Below, piece after piece: positions 26,421 through 35,693 of a DNA stretch of 64,000 nt. Source of the DNA: Halioglobus sp. (GTDB lineage: Bacteria; Pseudomonadota; Gammaproteobacteria; Pseudomonadales; Halieaceae). The translations under genes and the position numbers were made by a program. The notes beneath the pieces were generated by a model. That model saw only the letters and a list, made by a program, of their open reading frames with translations, was not told the origin of the DNA and made no database searches. Every line of letters starts with the position of its first letter. Position 1 is the first letter of the stretch. The stretch covers positions 1-64,000 of the forward strand of contig JAGRIE010000010.1 in NCBI GenBank assembly GCA_020443425.1. Reading direction: 5' to 3'.

Positions 26421-27042
26421 CGTCGGCCCCGATAATCTCCACCGCCGCGCCGTACCGCCGCGCCCACCAGTGCCAGGTCCGGGCACTGAAGAAACACACA
26501 TGGGTCGGGTCATTCTTGTAGTGCCAGCGGCTGAACGCCTCGGCATCGCGAACCAGTTTGGTCATGATACCCAGCCAGCCACCGGGCTGCAGCAGCGACC
26601 ACAGCCGCTCCAGCTCGCGCCCGGGGTGGTGCAGGTGTTCCACCACCTCGGTCGCACAAATGAAATCGTAGCACTGCGCCAGTGCCGCCGCATCGGGCAC
26701 AAACAGGCTGTCGTAGCACACCACCTCGAAACCCTCCTCGCGCAACATATGCGCCAGTGCCGGCCCCGGCCCGCAGCCGAAGTCCAGGCCCCGGGCACCG
26801 GCTGCGAGCCGTGTCACCAGCGGCTCCATCAAGCGCGACAGGAAGCGGCGGTAACCCGGGTCGTGGATATGGTTCTCGTGCAGCGCGTACTCGGCCTTCT
26901 CCGCCGCGCGATCCAGGTGGTAGGCCGGCGGCACAAACACCAGCTCGCAGTCCCCGCACTGCAGGTAGCGGCGGCGCCGGTCACTGCTGTACCACGATAT
27001 CTCGCCCCCGGCACATAACGGGCAGTGCGTTTCACCGCTCAT
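26383..27042 (-). CDS. Class I SAM-dependent methyltransferase with N-terminal zinc ribbon
   Basis: 219 residues. An N-terminal CPLC...CGDC pair of knuckles (C8/C11 and about C30/C33) forms a zinc ribbon. The SAM-binding motif I is GLDFGCGPGPALAHML around residues 85-100, followed by CYDFICATEVVEHLHHPG (motif II/post II). A family of similar proteins methylates small molecules or lipid/sugar substrates; the acceptor is unknown. Its 3' end overlaps the end of the phaD-like gene. Confidence 0.86.
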   Translation of the reverse strand: MSGETHCPLCAGGEISWYSSDRRRRYLQCGDCELVFVPPAYHLDRAAEKAEYALHENHIHDPGYRRFLSRLMEPLVTRLAAGARGLDFGCGPGPALAHMLREEGFEVVCYDSLFVPDAAALAQCYDFICATEVVEHLHHPGRELERLWSLLQPGGWLGIMTKLVRDAEAFSRWHYKNDPTHVCFFSARTWHWWARRYGAAVEIIGADVILLRRPLPPSP

Positions 27043-27093
27043 CTGCTATGATTCCCTCTCATTTTGGCCTGGCCCAATTCCAAGGAGCGTAGC

Positions 27094-27573
27094 ATGACCA
27101 TCAAAACCGGCGACAAAATTCCTTCCTGCACACTGAAGACCATGGGTGAAAAAGGCCCGGTCGATATCACCACCAGTGACATATTTGACGGCAAGAAAGT
27201 TGTACTGTTTGCGGTTCCCGGCGCCTTCACGCCCGGCTGCAGCATGACCCACCTGCCCGGGTATGTCGTCAATGCCGATAAAATCAAGGCCAAGGGCGTG
27301 GACACCATTGTCTGCATGGCGGTCAATGACGCCTTCGTGATGGGCGCCTGGGGCAAGGCCCAGAACGCCGAGGAACTGCTGATGCTGGCGGACGGCAATG
27401 GCGAGTTCACCGCGGCCCTGGGACTGGAACTGGACGGCAGCGGCTTCGGCCTCGGCACACGCAGCCAGCGTTTCGCGATGATCGTCGACAACGGCACGGT
27501 GACCCACCTGAATGTGGAAGCCGGCCCCGGTGTCGATGTCAGCTCCGCTGAAAACATACTCGGGCTGCTCTAG
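27094..27573 (+). CDS. Peroxiredoxin, Prx5/AhpE-like redoxin
   Basis: 159 residues from ATG 27094, preceded by AAGGAG. The peroxidatic cysteine is C49 in PGAFTPGCSMTHLPGY, with the conserved T46 and proline. This is the Prx5 class (type II peroxiredoxin/redoxin), reducing hydroperoxides with thioredoxin or glutathione. Only C12 and the cysteine in TIVCMAV are other cysteines, so the resolving partner is not obvious and a one-cysteine mechanism is likely. Confidence 0.94.
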   Translation: MTIKTGDKIPSCTLKTMGEKGPVDITTSDIFDGKKVVLFAVPGAFTPGCSMTHLPGYVVNADKIKAKGVDTIVCMAVNDAFVMGAWGKAQNAEELLMLADGNGEFTAALGLELDGSGFGLGTRSQRFAMIVDNGTVTHLNVEAGPGVDVSSAENILGLL

Positions 27574-27590
27574 ACCCCGGCGCCCTCGCG

Positions 27591-28970
27591 TCAGGTGAGC
27601 AGCAGGTAGCACACACTGCTGATCACGGCGGCCCCCAGCAGGTTGATCAGGAAGCCCTCCCGCGCCATGCGGGCGGTACTGATCAACCCGCTGCTGAAGA
27701 CCACCGTATTGGGCCCGGTGGCCACCGGCAACATGAAGGCACAGCTGGCGCTCATGGCCGCCGGCACCATGATCAATTCCGGCGCGATTCCGGCCGCCAC
27801 TGCGGCCGCCGCCAACACCGGCATCAGCAGCGCTGTGGTCGCGGTATTGGAAGTGGTCTCGGTCATGAATGTGACTGCGAGACAGACCAGCGCCATCAGT
27901 GCATAGGGGTGCATGCTGATCATCCCCACCAGCCACTGCCCCATCAGGTCGCTCAGGCCAGACGCGACAAACCCCTTGGCCAGGCAGATGCCGCCCGAAA
28001 ACAGCAGCAGCACGCCCCAGGGAATGGTGCTGGCACGCTCCCAGGTCAACAGCCGGTCGCCCTTGCCATCCGGCACCAGGAACAACACCACCACCGCCAG
28101 CAGCGCCACCGAGGCGTCATTGGCCTCGGGCACCCCGAACCAGACACTCCAGCCGCCGAAGGGTTCACTGCGCGTAATCCAGGCCAGAGCCGTCAGGCTG
28201 AAGACAATCATCACCCGGCGCTCCTGGGTCTGCCACGGCCCCATGGCCGGCAACTGCAACTGCAGCGCACCCTGCAGGTTGCGGGTCAGTATCACCGCCA
28301 TTGCCGGCACCAGTATCACCACCACCGGCAGCGCCCAGCCCATCCACTGGGTAAAGCTGATCGCGGTGCCGGTCACCTGCTCGTAGACCTGCATGAAGAT
28401 CAGGTTCGGCGGCGTGCCGATAGGCGTTCCCAACCCGCCGATGTTGGCCGCGTAGGCAATACCCAGCAGCAGCGGTGGCGCCAGCTTCGCCTTGTCCTCG
28501 ACACCGTCCAGCACTGCCAGCGCTACCGGCAACAGCATCAGCGTGGTAGCGGAATTGGAGATCCACATACTGAGGACCGCCGCTGCGGCCATGAAGCCCA
28601 TCACCAGGCGGCGCGTACTGCTGGTGCCGAACAGATGCACCATGCCGAACGCAATGCGGCGGTGCGCGCCGGAGTGCTCCATCGCCTTGGACAACAGGAA
28701 GCCACCGAGCAGTAACAGTATCAGCGGCGACCCATAGGCCTGGCCGACTTCCTGCGGCGTCAGCACTTCCATCAGCGGCAGTATCGCCAGCGGCAGCAGC
28801 GAGGTCACCGGGATGGGAACCGGTTCAAACACCCACCAGATCACACACACCACGGCGACAAAACCCACCGTCGCCAGATCCGCGCTATGGCCATAGGACA
28901 GGCTCGCCGCGGCCGTCACTGCCCCCAACAGCGGGCCCAGCCACAGCGCCCAATTCCCTATCGCCGACAC
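27591..28970 (-). CDS. SLC13/DASS-type dicarboxylate:sodium symporter
   Basis: 459 residues from GTG 28970. About 11-13 hydrophobic segments. The two family signatures are present: SNSATTLMLLPVAL in the first half and TSNTATTALLMPVL in the second, which bind sodium and carboxylate. GTPIGTPPNLIF between them is also diagnostic. It imports succinate, malate or a similar di- or tricarboxylate across the inner membrane. It is convergent with the peroxiredoxin gene. Exact substrate unknown. Confidence 0.92.
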   Translation of the reverse strand: MSAIGNWALWLGPLLGAVTAAASLSYGHSADLATVGFVAVVCVIWWVFEPVPIPVTSLLPLAILPLMEVLTPQEVGQAYGSPLILLLLGGFLLSKAMEHSGAHRRIAFGMVHLFGTSSTRRLVMGFMAAAAVLSMWISNSATTLMLLPVALAVLDGVEDKAKLAPPLLLGIAYAANIGGLGTPIGTPPNLIFMQVYEQVTGTAISFTQWMGWALPVVVILVPAMAVILTRNLQGALQLQLPAMGPWQTQERRVMIVFSLTALAWITRSEPFGGWSVWFGVPEANDASVALLAVVVLFLVPDGKGDRLLTWERASTIPWGVLLLFSGGICLAKGFVASGLSDLMGQWLVGMISMHPYALMALVCLAVTFMTETTSNTATTALLMPVLAAAAVAAGIAPELIMVPAAMSASCAFMLPVATGPNTVVFSSGLISTARMAREGFLINLLGAAVISSVCYLLLT

Positions 28971-29072
28971 ATTATTATCCCCTGTCCCACACCGGCTCTA
29001 TCGTGTCGCACAGCGGCGGTGGTGTAAACCCCGCTCTGGAGTAGGCAGCGGCAAGCGGCTACACTGCCGGAC

Positions 29073-30083
29073 ATGACGACGACCTTCCCCTCTGTGTTGA
29101 TGGACCGCTTTCAACGGCGTGTGGACTACGTTCGCCTGTCGGTGACGGACCGCTGCGACTTCCGCTGTGTGTACTGCATGGCCGAGGACATGACCTTCGC
29201 CCCCAAACAGCAGGTGCTCAGCCTCGAGGAGATCTACGAGGTCGCACGCGCCTTTGTGGAACTGGGTGTCGGCAAGATACGCCTCACCGGGGGCGAACCG
29301 CTGGTACGCAACAATATCCTGTCGCTGATCAGGCCGCTGGGGCAGCTGCGCGGTCTCGACCAGCTGGCTATCACCAGCAACGGCTCGCAACTGCAACGCC
29401 TGGCGCCCGCGCTGCACGAGGCCGGCGTGAACCGTATCAATATCAGCCTCGACAGCCTGCAACCGCGGCGCTTCCGGCAGCTCACCCGCCACGGTAATCT
29501 CGACCAGGTGATTGCGGGTATCGATGCGGCTATCGCAGCGCGCTTTGCAAGCATCCGGCTGAACGCCGTGATCCTGAAGGGGCGCAATGAGGACGAAGTG
29601 CTGGACCTGGTGAATTTCGCCATGCAGCGCGGCATCGATATCGCGTTTATCGAGGAGATGCCGCTGGGCTTGATCGACGAACACAACCGCGCGCTGAGTT
29701 TCTGCAGCAGCGAGGAATTGCGCACCATCATTTCCAGCCAACACGCGCTCGAGGCGCTCGGTGACCCGATGGGACAGGAGGGCCCGGCCCGCTACTTCCG
29801 CACCGCAGGCAGTCCGACACGCATCGGGTTCATCTCGCCGCACAGCCACAATTTCTGTCACCTGTGCAACCGGGTGCGCGTCACGGCCGAGGGCCGCCTG
29901 CTGCTGTGCCTCGGCAATGAGCACTCCGTCGACCTGCGCGCGATACTGCGCGCGCCCGGCTACACGCTGGACACACTCAAACGCGGCATCATTGATGCGA
30001 TGGCAATCAAGCCGGAGCGTCATCACTTCCACCTGGATGAAACACCGGATATTGTGCGATTCATGAATACTACCGGAGGCTAG
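29073..30083 (+). CDS. moaA: GTP 3',8-cyclase MoaA
   Basis: 336 residues. N-terminal radical-SAM cysteines are C28, C32 and C35 (CDFRCVYC). The C-terminal second iron-sulfur cluster is in [21 protein letters not shown], and the protein ends with the conserved Gly-Gly. It converts GTP to 3',8-cyclo-dihydro-GTP in the first step of molybdenum cofactor synthesis, together with MoaC, which is not in this window. It is followed by the MoxR operon after 54 bases. Confidence 0.96.
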   Translation: MTTTFPSVLMDRFQRRVDYVRLSVTDRCDFRCVYCMAEDMTFAPKQQVLSLEEIYEVARAFVELGVGKIRLTGGEPLVRNNILSLIRPLGQLRGLDQLAITSNGSQLQRLAPALHEAGVNRINISLDSLQPRRFRQLTRHGNLDQVIAGIDAAIAARFASIRLNAVILKGRNEDEVLDLVNFAMQRGIDIAFIEEMPLGLIDEHNRALSFCSSEELRTIISSQHALEALGDPMGQEGPARYFRTAGSPTRIGFISPHSHNFCHLCNRVRVTAEGRLLLCLGNEHSVDLRAILRAPGYTLDTLKRGIIDAMAIKPERHHFHLDETPDIVRFMNTTGG

Positions 30084-30137
30084 CTTTCCCCGGCCCGTTG
30101 ATCGCGTACAATAACACCCCCATATCGGAGGTACGCG

Positions 30138-31088
30138 GTGCACACTCAGGATTTTCCACAACTCGACTCGGTCGAGAAAATTGAGCAGGGTTTCGAATCC
30201 CACGGGTATATTTGCAGCCGCAAAATTGCCACCGCGGTATTCCTGGCTTTCCAGTTGCGCAAACCGGTCCTGGTCGAGGGGCCGCCCGGGGTCGGCAAGA
30301 CGGAGCTGGCGAAAACCCTGGCCCTGCTGCTGGAGAGCCCGCTGATCCGCCTGCAGTGCTACGAGGGTCTGGATGAGGCCAAGGCGCTGTACGAGTGGAA
30401 ATACGGTAAACAGCTGCTGTACACACAGGTTCTGAAGGAGAAGCTGGGGGACCTGCTGCAGGGCGCCCAGAGCCTCGCCGAATCCGTCGCCAAGCTGCAC
30501 CAGTTCGGCGATATTTTCTACTCGGAGGAGTTTCTGGAACCGCGCCCGCTGCTGAAAGCCATGCAGCAGGAAAAAGGCGCCATCCTGTTGATCGACGAGG
30601 TGGATAAAGCGGATTACGAGTTCGAATCGCTGCTGCTGGAGATTCTATCCGACTACCAGATCTCCATCCCCGAGATCGGTACCATCAAAGCGCGCTCCGC
30701 GCCGATGGTATTTCTCACCAGCAACAATACCCGCGATATTTCCGATGCGCTCAAGCGGCGCTGCCTCCATCTCTATATCCCGTTCCCGACCGTCGAACTG
30801 GAAGAGCGGATCGTGTTGAGCCGGGTGCCCGGTATCGACGAGCAACTGCGTCACCAGCTGGTGGGGTTCGTGCACTCGCTGCGCGAGCTGGACCTGAAAA
30901 AAGCACCGGCGATATCGGAGACTATCGACTGGGCGCGCAGCCTGCTGCTGCTGCATGCGGAACACCTGGAAGAGGAACTGGTGCGCAGCACGCTGAATGT
31001 GCTGCTGAAATACGAAGACGATATCGAGGCCACCGATGCCGAACTGCGCGCGCTGGTAAGGAGCACCGCCGCCGACCACGCGAACTGA
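30138..31088 (+). CDS. MoxR-family AAA+ ATPase
   Basis: 316 residues from GTG 30138, with CGGAGG seven bases upstream. Walker A GPPGVGKT is at residues 48-55 and Walker B ILLIDEVDKAD near 155. The sensor-type segment VFLTSNNTRDISDALKRRC follows. MoxR/CbbQ/CoxD-like ATPases remodel or activate a partner, usually encoded next to a VWA-domain protein, as here. It is first in a co-directional group with the VWA, zinc-ribbon, DUF1631-like and PilZ genes. Confidence 0.93.
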   Translation: MHTQDFPQLDSVEKIEQGFESHGYICSRKIATAVFLAFQLRKPVLVEGPPGVGKTELAKTLALLLESPLIRLQCYEGLDEAKALYEWKYGKQLLYTQVLKEKLGDLLQGAQSLAESVAKLHQFGDIFYSEEFLEPRPLLKAMQQEKGAILLIDEVDKADYEFESLLLEILSDYQISIPEIGTIKARSAPMVFLTSNNTRDISDALKRRCLHLYIPFPTVELEERIVLSRVPGIDEQLRHQLVGFVHSLRELDLKKAPAISETIDWARSLLLLHAEHLEEELVRSTLNVLLKYEDDIEATDAELRALVRSTAADHAN

Positions 31089-31143
31089 CACAATAACTGG
31101 CCGGCGCACTCCGGCACACAAGAAGCGCGGAGAAACAGTCACT

Positions 31144-32562
31144 ATGCAGTCCAATCTGGTCGATTTTATTCAGGTACTGCGCACGCAGGAGGTGAGGATC
31201 TCACCTGCGGAGACGCTGGATGCCATGGAGGTTGCCAGACGACTGGGATACGCCGACCGCACCCTGCTGTGCGACGGCCTCGCGATGACCCTGGCCAAGA
31301 CTCCCGAGGAAGAGGTGATTTTCCGGCATTGCTTCGACCGCTACTTCCAGCAGGAGCTCTCGGACTTCTCCACCCAGGGCGAGGCGCCGGAGACCGAAAC
31401 CGAATCCGGTTTATCCCCGGCCGAAAGCGCCACACAGGCGCAGGAACTCGCCGCCACGCAGGCGACCGCGCTACAACTCGCCGCCGAGACCAACCCCGAG
31501 TTGGAGGCCCTGCTGCAAACCGAGCTGATGCAAAACCTGCTCAGCAATGATCGCACCGAGTTGACGCTCGCGATGAATCAGGCGGCTGAGCGTGTCGGGC
31601 TGCAACAGATACAGATGTTCACCCAGAAGGGCCAGTTCACGCGCCGTATCCTGGACGCGATGGGCGAGGAGCATATTCGCAGTGCGGTGATTGCACTGGA
31701 GCGGGATGAGAGCCCGGCACTGCCGGTGCTGCAGCGCTACCGGGACACGCTGCGCGAGCAGGTGCGCGATTACGTGGAGCGCGAGTACCTGCTGCACGCC
31801 GAGGGCAAGACACAGCAGTTCATGGACGATATCCTCAGCAAAACCCGGCTGAACAATATCGAGCACCTGTACCTGCACAAGGTGCACGAGCTGATCCGTA
31901 AAATGGCCAAAAAGCTGGCCAGCCGCCACTCGCGCCGGCGCAAACTGCTCAAACGCGGCCGCCTCGACATGGCGAAAACCCTGCGCAAGGGCATTCCCCA
32001 CGACGGCATGATGTTCAACACCTACTGGCGCCAGGTGCGGAAGGAGAAACCCCAGATACTCGCAGTGTGCGATGTCAGTGGCTCCGTCGCCGCCTACGCG
32101 AAATTCCTGCTGCTGTTTCTCTACAGTTTGCAGGACATCCTGCCGAAAGTCCGGAGTTTCGCCTTTTCCAGCCATCTGGGGGAAGTGAGCAACTATTTTT
32201 CTGAGCATCCTGTCGAGAAGGCCATCGAACTGGTGAACTGGAAATACGGCGGGGCGACCGATTACGGCAGCAGCCTGTCGGACTTCGCGCAGCTGGCGCT
32301 GGACGATATCAACAGCAACACCACCGTGATCATTCTCGGCGATGCACGCAATAACAACGGCGACCCGAGGCTCGATATCATGCAGGGAATTTACCAGCGC
32401 GCACGGCAGGTAATCTGGCTCAACCCTGAATCGCGCCGGGCCTGGGGCAGCGGCGACTCCGAAATGCTGCGCTACCAAAGCGCCTGTCATTTTAGTGCCG
32501 AATGCAATAACCTTAAGCAACTCGAACGCATCGTCGACCAACTTCTGAAGAGCAGCCGATAA
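31144..32562 (+). CDS. VWA domain protein, CoxE-like
   Basis: 472 residues. The C-terminal ~170 residues are a von Willebrand A domain with a complete-looking MIDAS: DVSGS at residues 310-314, a TDYG threonine around 370 and ILGDAR around 400. The N-terminal part is helical and acidic (residues ~75-130) followed by a basic segment SRHSRRRKLLKRGR. CoxE-like proteins act with MoxR ATPases in maturation or assembly of a client. It lies 55 bases after the MoxR gene and 5 bases before the zinc-ribbon gene. Confidence 0.92.
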   Translation: MQSNLVDFIQVLRTQEVRISPAETLDAMEVARRLGYADRTLLCDGLAMTLAKTPEEEVIFRHCFDRYFQQELSDFSTQGEAPETETESGLSPAESATQAQELAATQATALQLAAETNPELEALLQTELMQNLLSNDRTELTLAMNQAAERVGLQQIQMFTQKGQFTRRILDAMGEEHIRSAVIALERDESPALPVLQRYRDTLREQVRDYVEREYLLHAEGKTQQFMDDILSKTRLNNIEHLYLHKVHELIRKMAKKLASRHSRRRKLLKRGRLDMAKTLRKGIPHDGMMFNTYWRQVRKEKPQILAVCDVSGSVAAYAKFLLLFLYSLQDILPKVRSFAFSSHLGEVSNYFSEHPVEKAIELVNWKYGGATDYGSSLSDFAQLALDDINSNTTVIILGDARNNNGDPRLDIMQGIYQRARQVIWLNPESRRAWGSGDSEMLRYQSACHFSAECNNLKQLERIVDQLLKSSR

Positions 32563-32567
32563 CCCCC

Positions 32568-32771
32568 ATGGCCTACCTCTGCAAAGACTGCAGCTACCGC
32601 GGAACAAAAAGTGGTCAAGTGGGAGAATGCCCGGCTTGCGGCTCCCACAACCTCTCCAAGCGCACCACGACGTTCAGGGAGCAACCGCCACCGACAAAGT
32701 GGCGCCTGGTGGTACTCGTTGCTCTCTGGGGTTTTCTCATTGCACTGATCATAGGAAAGTTAGTCAACTGA
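32568..32771 (+). CDS. Small zinc-ribbon membrane protein
   Basis: 67 residues. Two cysteine knuckles, CKDC (residues 5-8) and CPAC (21-24), form a rubredoxin-like zinc ribbon. A single membrane helix follows near the C-terminus (LVVLVALWGFLIALIIG). The N-terminus should be cytoplasmic. It starts five bases after the VWA stop and so is almost certainly in that operon. It could tether or sense something for the MoxR-VWA pair; this is inferred. Confidence 0.8.
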   Translation: MAYLCKDCSYRGTKSGQVGECPACGSHNLSKRTTTFREQPPPTKWRLVVLVALWGFLIALIIGKLVN

Positions 32772-32869
32772 AACTAGGGCCTGAACACGTTCCATTCCCC
32801 TGTTCACTGCGCGAGCTGGTGTTGGACCGCTATGGCGAACCCGCAGGCGTCGGCGGCCACGCGCACCCC

Positions 32870-35269
32870 ATGCAGCATCACGAACTGCTGGGCTACCTGA
32901 AAAACATCGACAATTTCAGCCTCTCTCCCTGGGTCGCGCTCGCCGAGCAGACCGAGGCCATCGGCGACCCCGCGACACCTTCACGGGAGGAGATCGCCAT
33001 CCTGCGCTGGTTGGGCAAGGCGCTGGAACTCTGGGAGAAGCAGTCGCCACTGGAGGGCCGTGTGGCGGCGCAGGTGCGCCGCCTGAAACCGCTGGCAGCG
33101 GCGCTCGCCGTCACAGACCCGAGCTTCCTGCAGCCCGGCGCCCACCCCCTGCACCAGCTGCTGGACAACATCCAGGCCAGGGCGATCGGGTGGCAGGCAC
33201 GCCTGGACCGGGTCGGCACCATTCTGGAACAACAGGTGACCAGGGCAGTGGACGAATCCAGGAAGTGGTTCGACAACCCGTCCACCGACCTGGCGGCGGT
33301 CTGTGCCGAATTTGCGTCGACGGCAGAGCGCGACCAGGCGCGCGCGCAGCGCATGATACAGCGTGTGGTGGAAGCCGAGGCGGGCAAGGCGAAAACCGCG
33401 GCGGCCAAGCGCGAGGCCGCGCAGATGATCAATGCTGCACTGGAGAGACACCCGGCACCGGAGGAGATCGGCGGCTTCCTGAAAGGCCCCTGGTACACCA
33501 GTGCCCAGTTGCTGCTGCTGAAGTTCGGTGCGGATTCCGAGCAGTGGGAAAAGATGTCTGCCACCACGAGAACCCTGCTGGACTCGTTCCAGCACCCGGA
33601 GGACGCGGACGAGGCACGTCGCCAGCATATTTTCGAGGTTGTCACCCAGCTTCCGAAGGAGATGCGGCGCTGGCTGCTGAGCCTGCATCACGACACCGAG
33701 GCCGTCAATGAGTCGATGGGGCTGGTCGAATTCGCGCATTTAAGAATCCTGCGCCGGCAGCCGCTGGAACTCCTGCACATCCCGCCGATCGCAGTCGAAA
33801 GCGACCACCTCGATCCCGGGGAAACACCGCCCCCCGCCGCGGCGAAGAATTGGCAGGAGGGGCAGTGGTTCAATGTGGAGACGGGCAAGGAAGGCGCGCT
33901 GCGTGTACAGCTGGTGCTGAAGGTGGAGCCGTCACAGCAGTTACTGTTTACCAATATGGCGGGGATCAAGGTGCTGCAACTGAGCTTCACCGAGTTTCAA
34001 CGCCTGGCTTCCCAGGGCAAGGTGCAGACGCTCTCCAGCGGCACCAGCTTCAGCCTCTGCCTCGGCTCGGCAGTGGGCGTTGACTCTGTGGAGATCCTGG
34101 ATGCGCTGGCCAGTGCACTGGCACAGACACCAATCGAGCCCGCGCCCGCGCCGGCACCGACGCCGGCGCCGCCGCCCGGGCCCGATACACCGCCGCATAC
34201 GGCACCGGCGGTAGCGCCACCCCCGGTGCCGGCGACAGACCCGACACTGGAGTCGCTGGAGGAATTGACGCTGGAGCTGGAGAGCGCCTTCGGGACAGGG
34301 CCCGAACCCGAGCTTGAACCCGATTTCGAACTGGAGCTGGACCTGGATGCAGAGCTCGGTTCGGAGCTGGACGACTTGCTGCAGCCAGATGTGGAGCCGG
34401 GCCCGGATACCGAGGCGCAACAGGAATCGCAGTGGCTCCAGAATCGGGGCCTGGAGCTGGAGTTGGATAGCGAACCGAATGCGGGGCTGGACGCCGGGCG
34501 GGAAGCGGAGCCGCCGCCGGAGCCGCGCGCGGATCCCGCAACGGTGGGCGCAGCGGCGGCCAAAACTGAACCGCAACCGGCTGCCCAGCCCGCCCGCCAG
34601 GCCGGCGGTGAAACAGACAGCGCAGCGACCCGGCCCGCGCCGGAGGACTCACCAGCCCTGCCGACGGGGGACGGCTACCTGATCGACCAGGCCCAGCAGA
34701 TCAAGGCCCGGGGCGGCTACTTTACCCGCCGCGACAAAGAGCCAGCGGCAGCCCCGGAAATCGAGATAGAAGAGATTATTGCCCAACCCGCGGCCGATCC
34801 TTTCGCGCCTGCCGATCCCGCGCCTGCCGACGATCCCGCCGCAGGTCACGACAGCCCTGCCGCGGCGCCCGGCGATGAAGAAGAGGACGCGAGCCTGGAG
34901 TTTCTGCTGTCGCAAGCCGGCGCAACCGATACGCCCGCCGAGGCGCCGCCGCCCGAGCCCGCAGCGGGCAGCGCTGCAAGCCCGCCACACGGTGCCACAG
35001 CGGCGCAGGACACACGCGAGGTCAACCTGCCGATGGGTGCGTGGCTGGGCTTTCACGATGGCGAGACACCCCTGATGGCGCGGCTGGCCGTCTACGACCT
35101 GGAGAACGACCACTATATTTTCGTTAATCGCAAGGGCGTCAAGATGCGCCAGGTCAGCCGGCTGGAGCTACTGCACCTGATTGACAATGAACTGGTCGAC
35201 ATCCTCGAAACCAACTCAAGCTTCCGCAACGAAGTCACCGCGGTCCGCAAGCAGCTCGACCACGATTAG
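32870..35269 (+). CDS. Large DUF1631-like protein with two SH3/PilZ-like C-terminal modules
   Basis: 799 residues from ATG 32870; a GTG start at 32819 is also possible and no strong ribosome site decides. Residues 1-320 are helical. About 325-405 is a beta module (WFNVETGKEGALRVQLVLKV, LLFTNMAGIKVLQLSFTEF). Residues ~420-710 are low-complexity, rich in Pro, Ala, Glu and Asp. Residues ~715-799 repeat the beta module type (GAWLGFHDG, HYIFVNRKGVKMRQVSRLELLHLI). The F-x-N-x-x-G-hK pattern in both is typical of DUF1631 proteins, often encoded near PilZ or c-di-GMP genes. The next gene is a PilZ protein 15 bases away. Function unknown. Confidence 0.75.
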   Translation: MQHHELLGYLKNIDNFSLSPWVALAEQTEAIGDPATPSREEIAILRWLGKALELWEKQSPLEGRVAAQVRRLKPLAAALAVTDPSFLQPGAHPLHQLLDNIQARAIGWQARLDRVGTILEQQVTRAVDESRKWFDNPSTDLAAVCAEFASTAERDQARAQRMIQRVVEAEAGKAKTAAAKREAAQMINAALERHPAPEEIGGFLKGPWYTSAQLLLLKFGADSEQWEKMSATTRTLLDSFQHPEDADEARRQHIFEVVTQLPKEMRRWLLSLHHDTEAVNESMGLVEFAHLRILRRQPLELLHIPPIAVESDHLDPGETPPPAAAKNWQEGQWFNVETGKEGALRVQLVLKVEPSQQLLFTNMAGIKVLQLSFTEFQRLASQGKVQTLSSGTSFSLCLGSAVGVDSVEILDALASALAQTPIEPAPAPAPTPAPPPGPDTPPHTAPAVAPPPVPATDPTLESLEELTLELESAFGTGPEPELEPDFELELDLDAELGSELDDLLQPDVEPGPDTEAQQESQWLQNRGLELELDSEPNAGLDAGREAEPPPEPRADPATVGAAAAKTEPQPAAQPARQAGGETDSAATRPAPEDSPALPTGDGYLIDQAQQIKARGGYFTRRDKEPAAAPEIEIEEIIAQPAADPFAPADPAPADDPAAGHDSPAAAPGDEEEDASLEFLLSQAGATDTPAEAPPPEPAAGSAASPPHGATAAQDTREVNLPMGAWLGFHDGETPLMARLAVYDLENDHYIFVNRKGVKMRQVSRLELLHLIDNELVDILETNSSFRNEVTAVRKQLDHD

Positions 35270-35284
35270 CGCTGGAGTAGCACT

Positions 35285-35641
35285 ATGCCTGAGCAAAGAA
35301 AGTACCTGCGACTGCCCCTCGAATGCACCACGTTTATCGAGCTGCTTTCACCGCGACTGGGCCAGAGCGAGTCCGGGAAGATGGTAAGGTGCAGCACGAT
35401 CAATGTGTCGCGGGGCGGCCTGCAGGTCATTCTCGCAGAGCCACTCACCGTCGGTGCCATCCTGCAGATTGGCGTTGATTTGCCGAACTGGGCGGACACA
35501 TTGTATCTGGCAGCGGAAGTGCGCTATTGCCAACCGAGTAATAACGCGCAACAGCCCTGGATAGCCGGCTTCCAGATACTGAACGCCAACGACTCTGATG
35601 TCGAGCGCTGGGTGGCGCTGATCACAGTGATGGAAAACTGA
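35285..35641 (+). CDS. PilZ domain c-di-GMP-binding protein
   Basis: 118 residues, a single PilZ domain. Both c-di-GMP motifs are intact: R5-K-Y-L-R9 (RxxxR) and N40-V-S-R-G-G45 ((D/N)xSxxG). It is preceded by a TGGAG ribosome site and follows the DUF1631-like gene by 15 bases, so it is probably the last gene of the MoxR-VWA unit. It should be a cytoplasmic adaptor switching a partner in response to c-di-GMP. Confidence 0.92.
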   Translation: MPEQRKYLRLPLECTTFIELLSPRLGQSESGKMVRCSTINVSRGGLQVILAEPLTVGAILQIGVDLPNWADTLYLAAEVRYCQPSNNAQQPWIAGFQILNANDSDVERWVALITVMEN

Positions 35642-35693
35642 CAAGGACCCGCTCGACCGCACGATAACCCGCTGTAACAGATAAGGAGTTTCC

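Noticed and set aside
28998-30500. 500-codon minus-strand open frame across moaA and the start of the MoxR gene
   Set aside because: It covers two well-supported plus-strand genes and has no motif.
31471-32607. 378-codon minus-strand open frame opposite the VWA gene
   Set aside because: No domain pattern, and the VWA MIDAS residues are on the other strand.
34134-35010. Possible frameshift or tandem DNA repeat in the Pro/Ala/Glu-rich stretch
   Set aside because: The frame continues into a well-conserved C-terminal module, so it is a low-complexity linker rather than an error.
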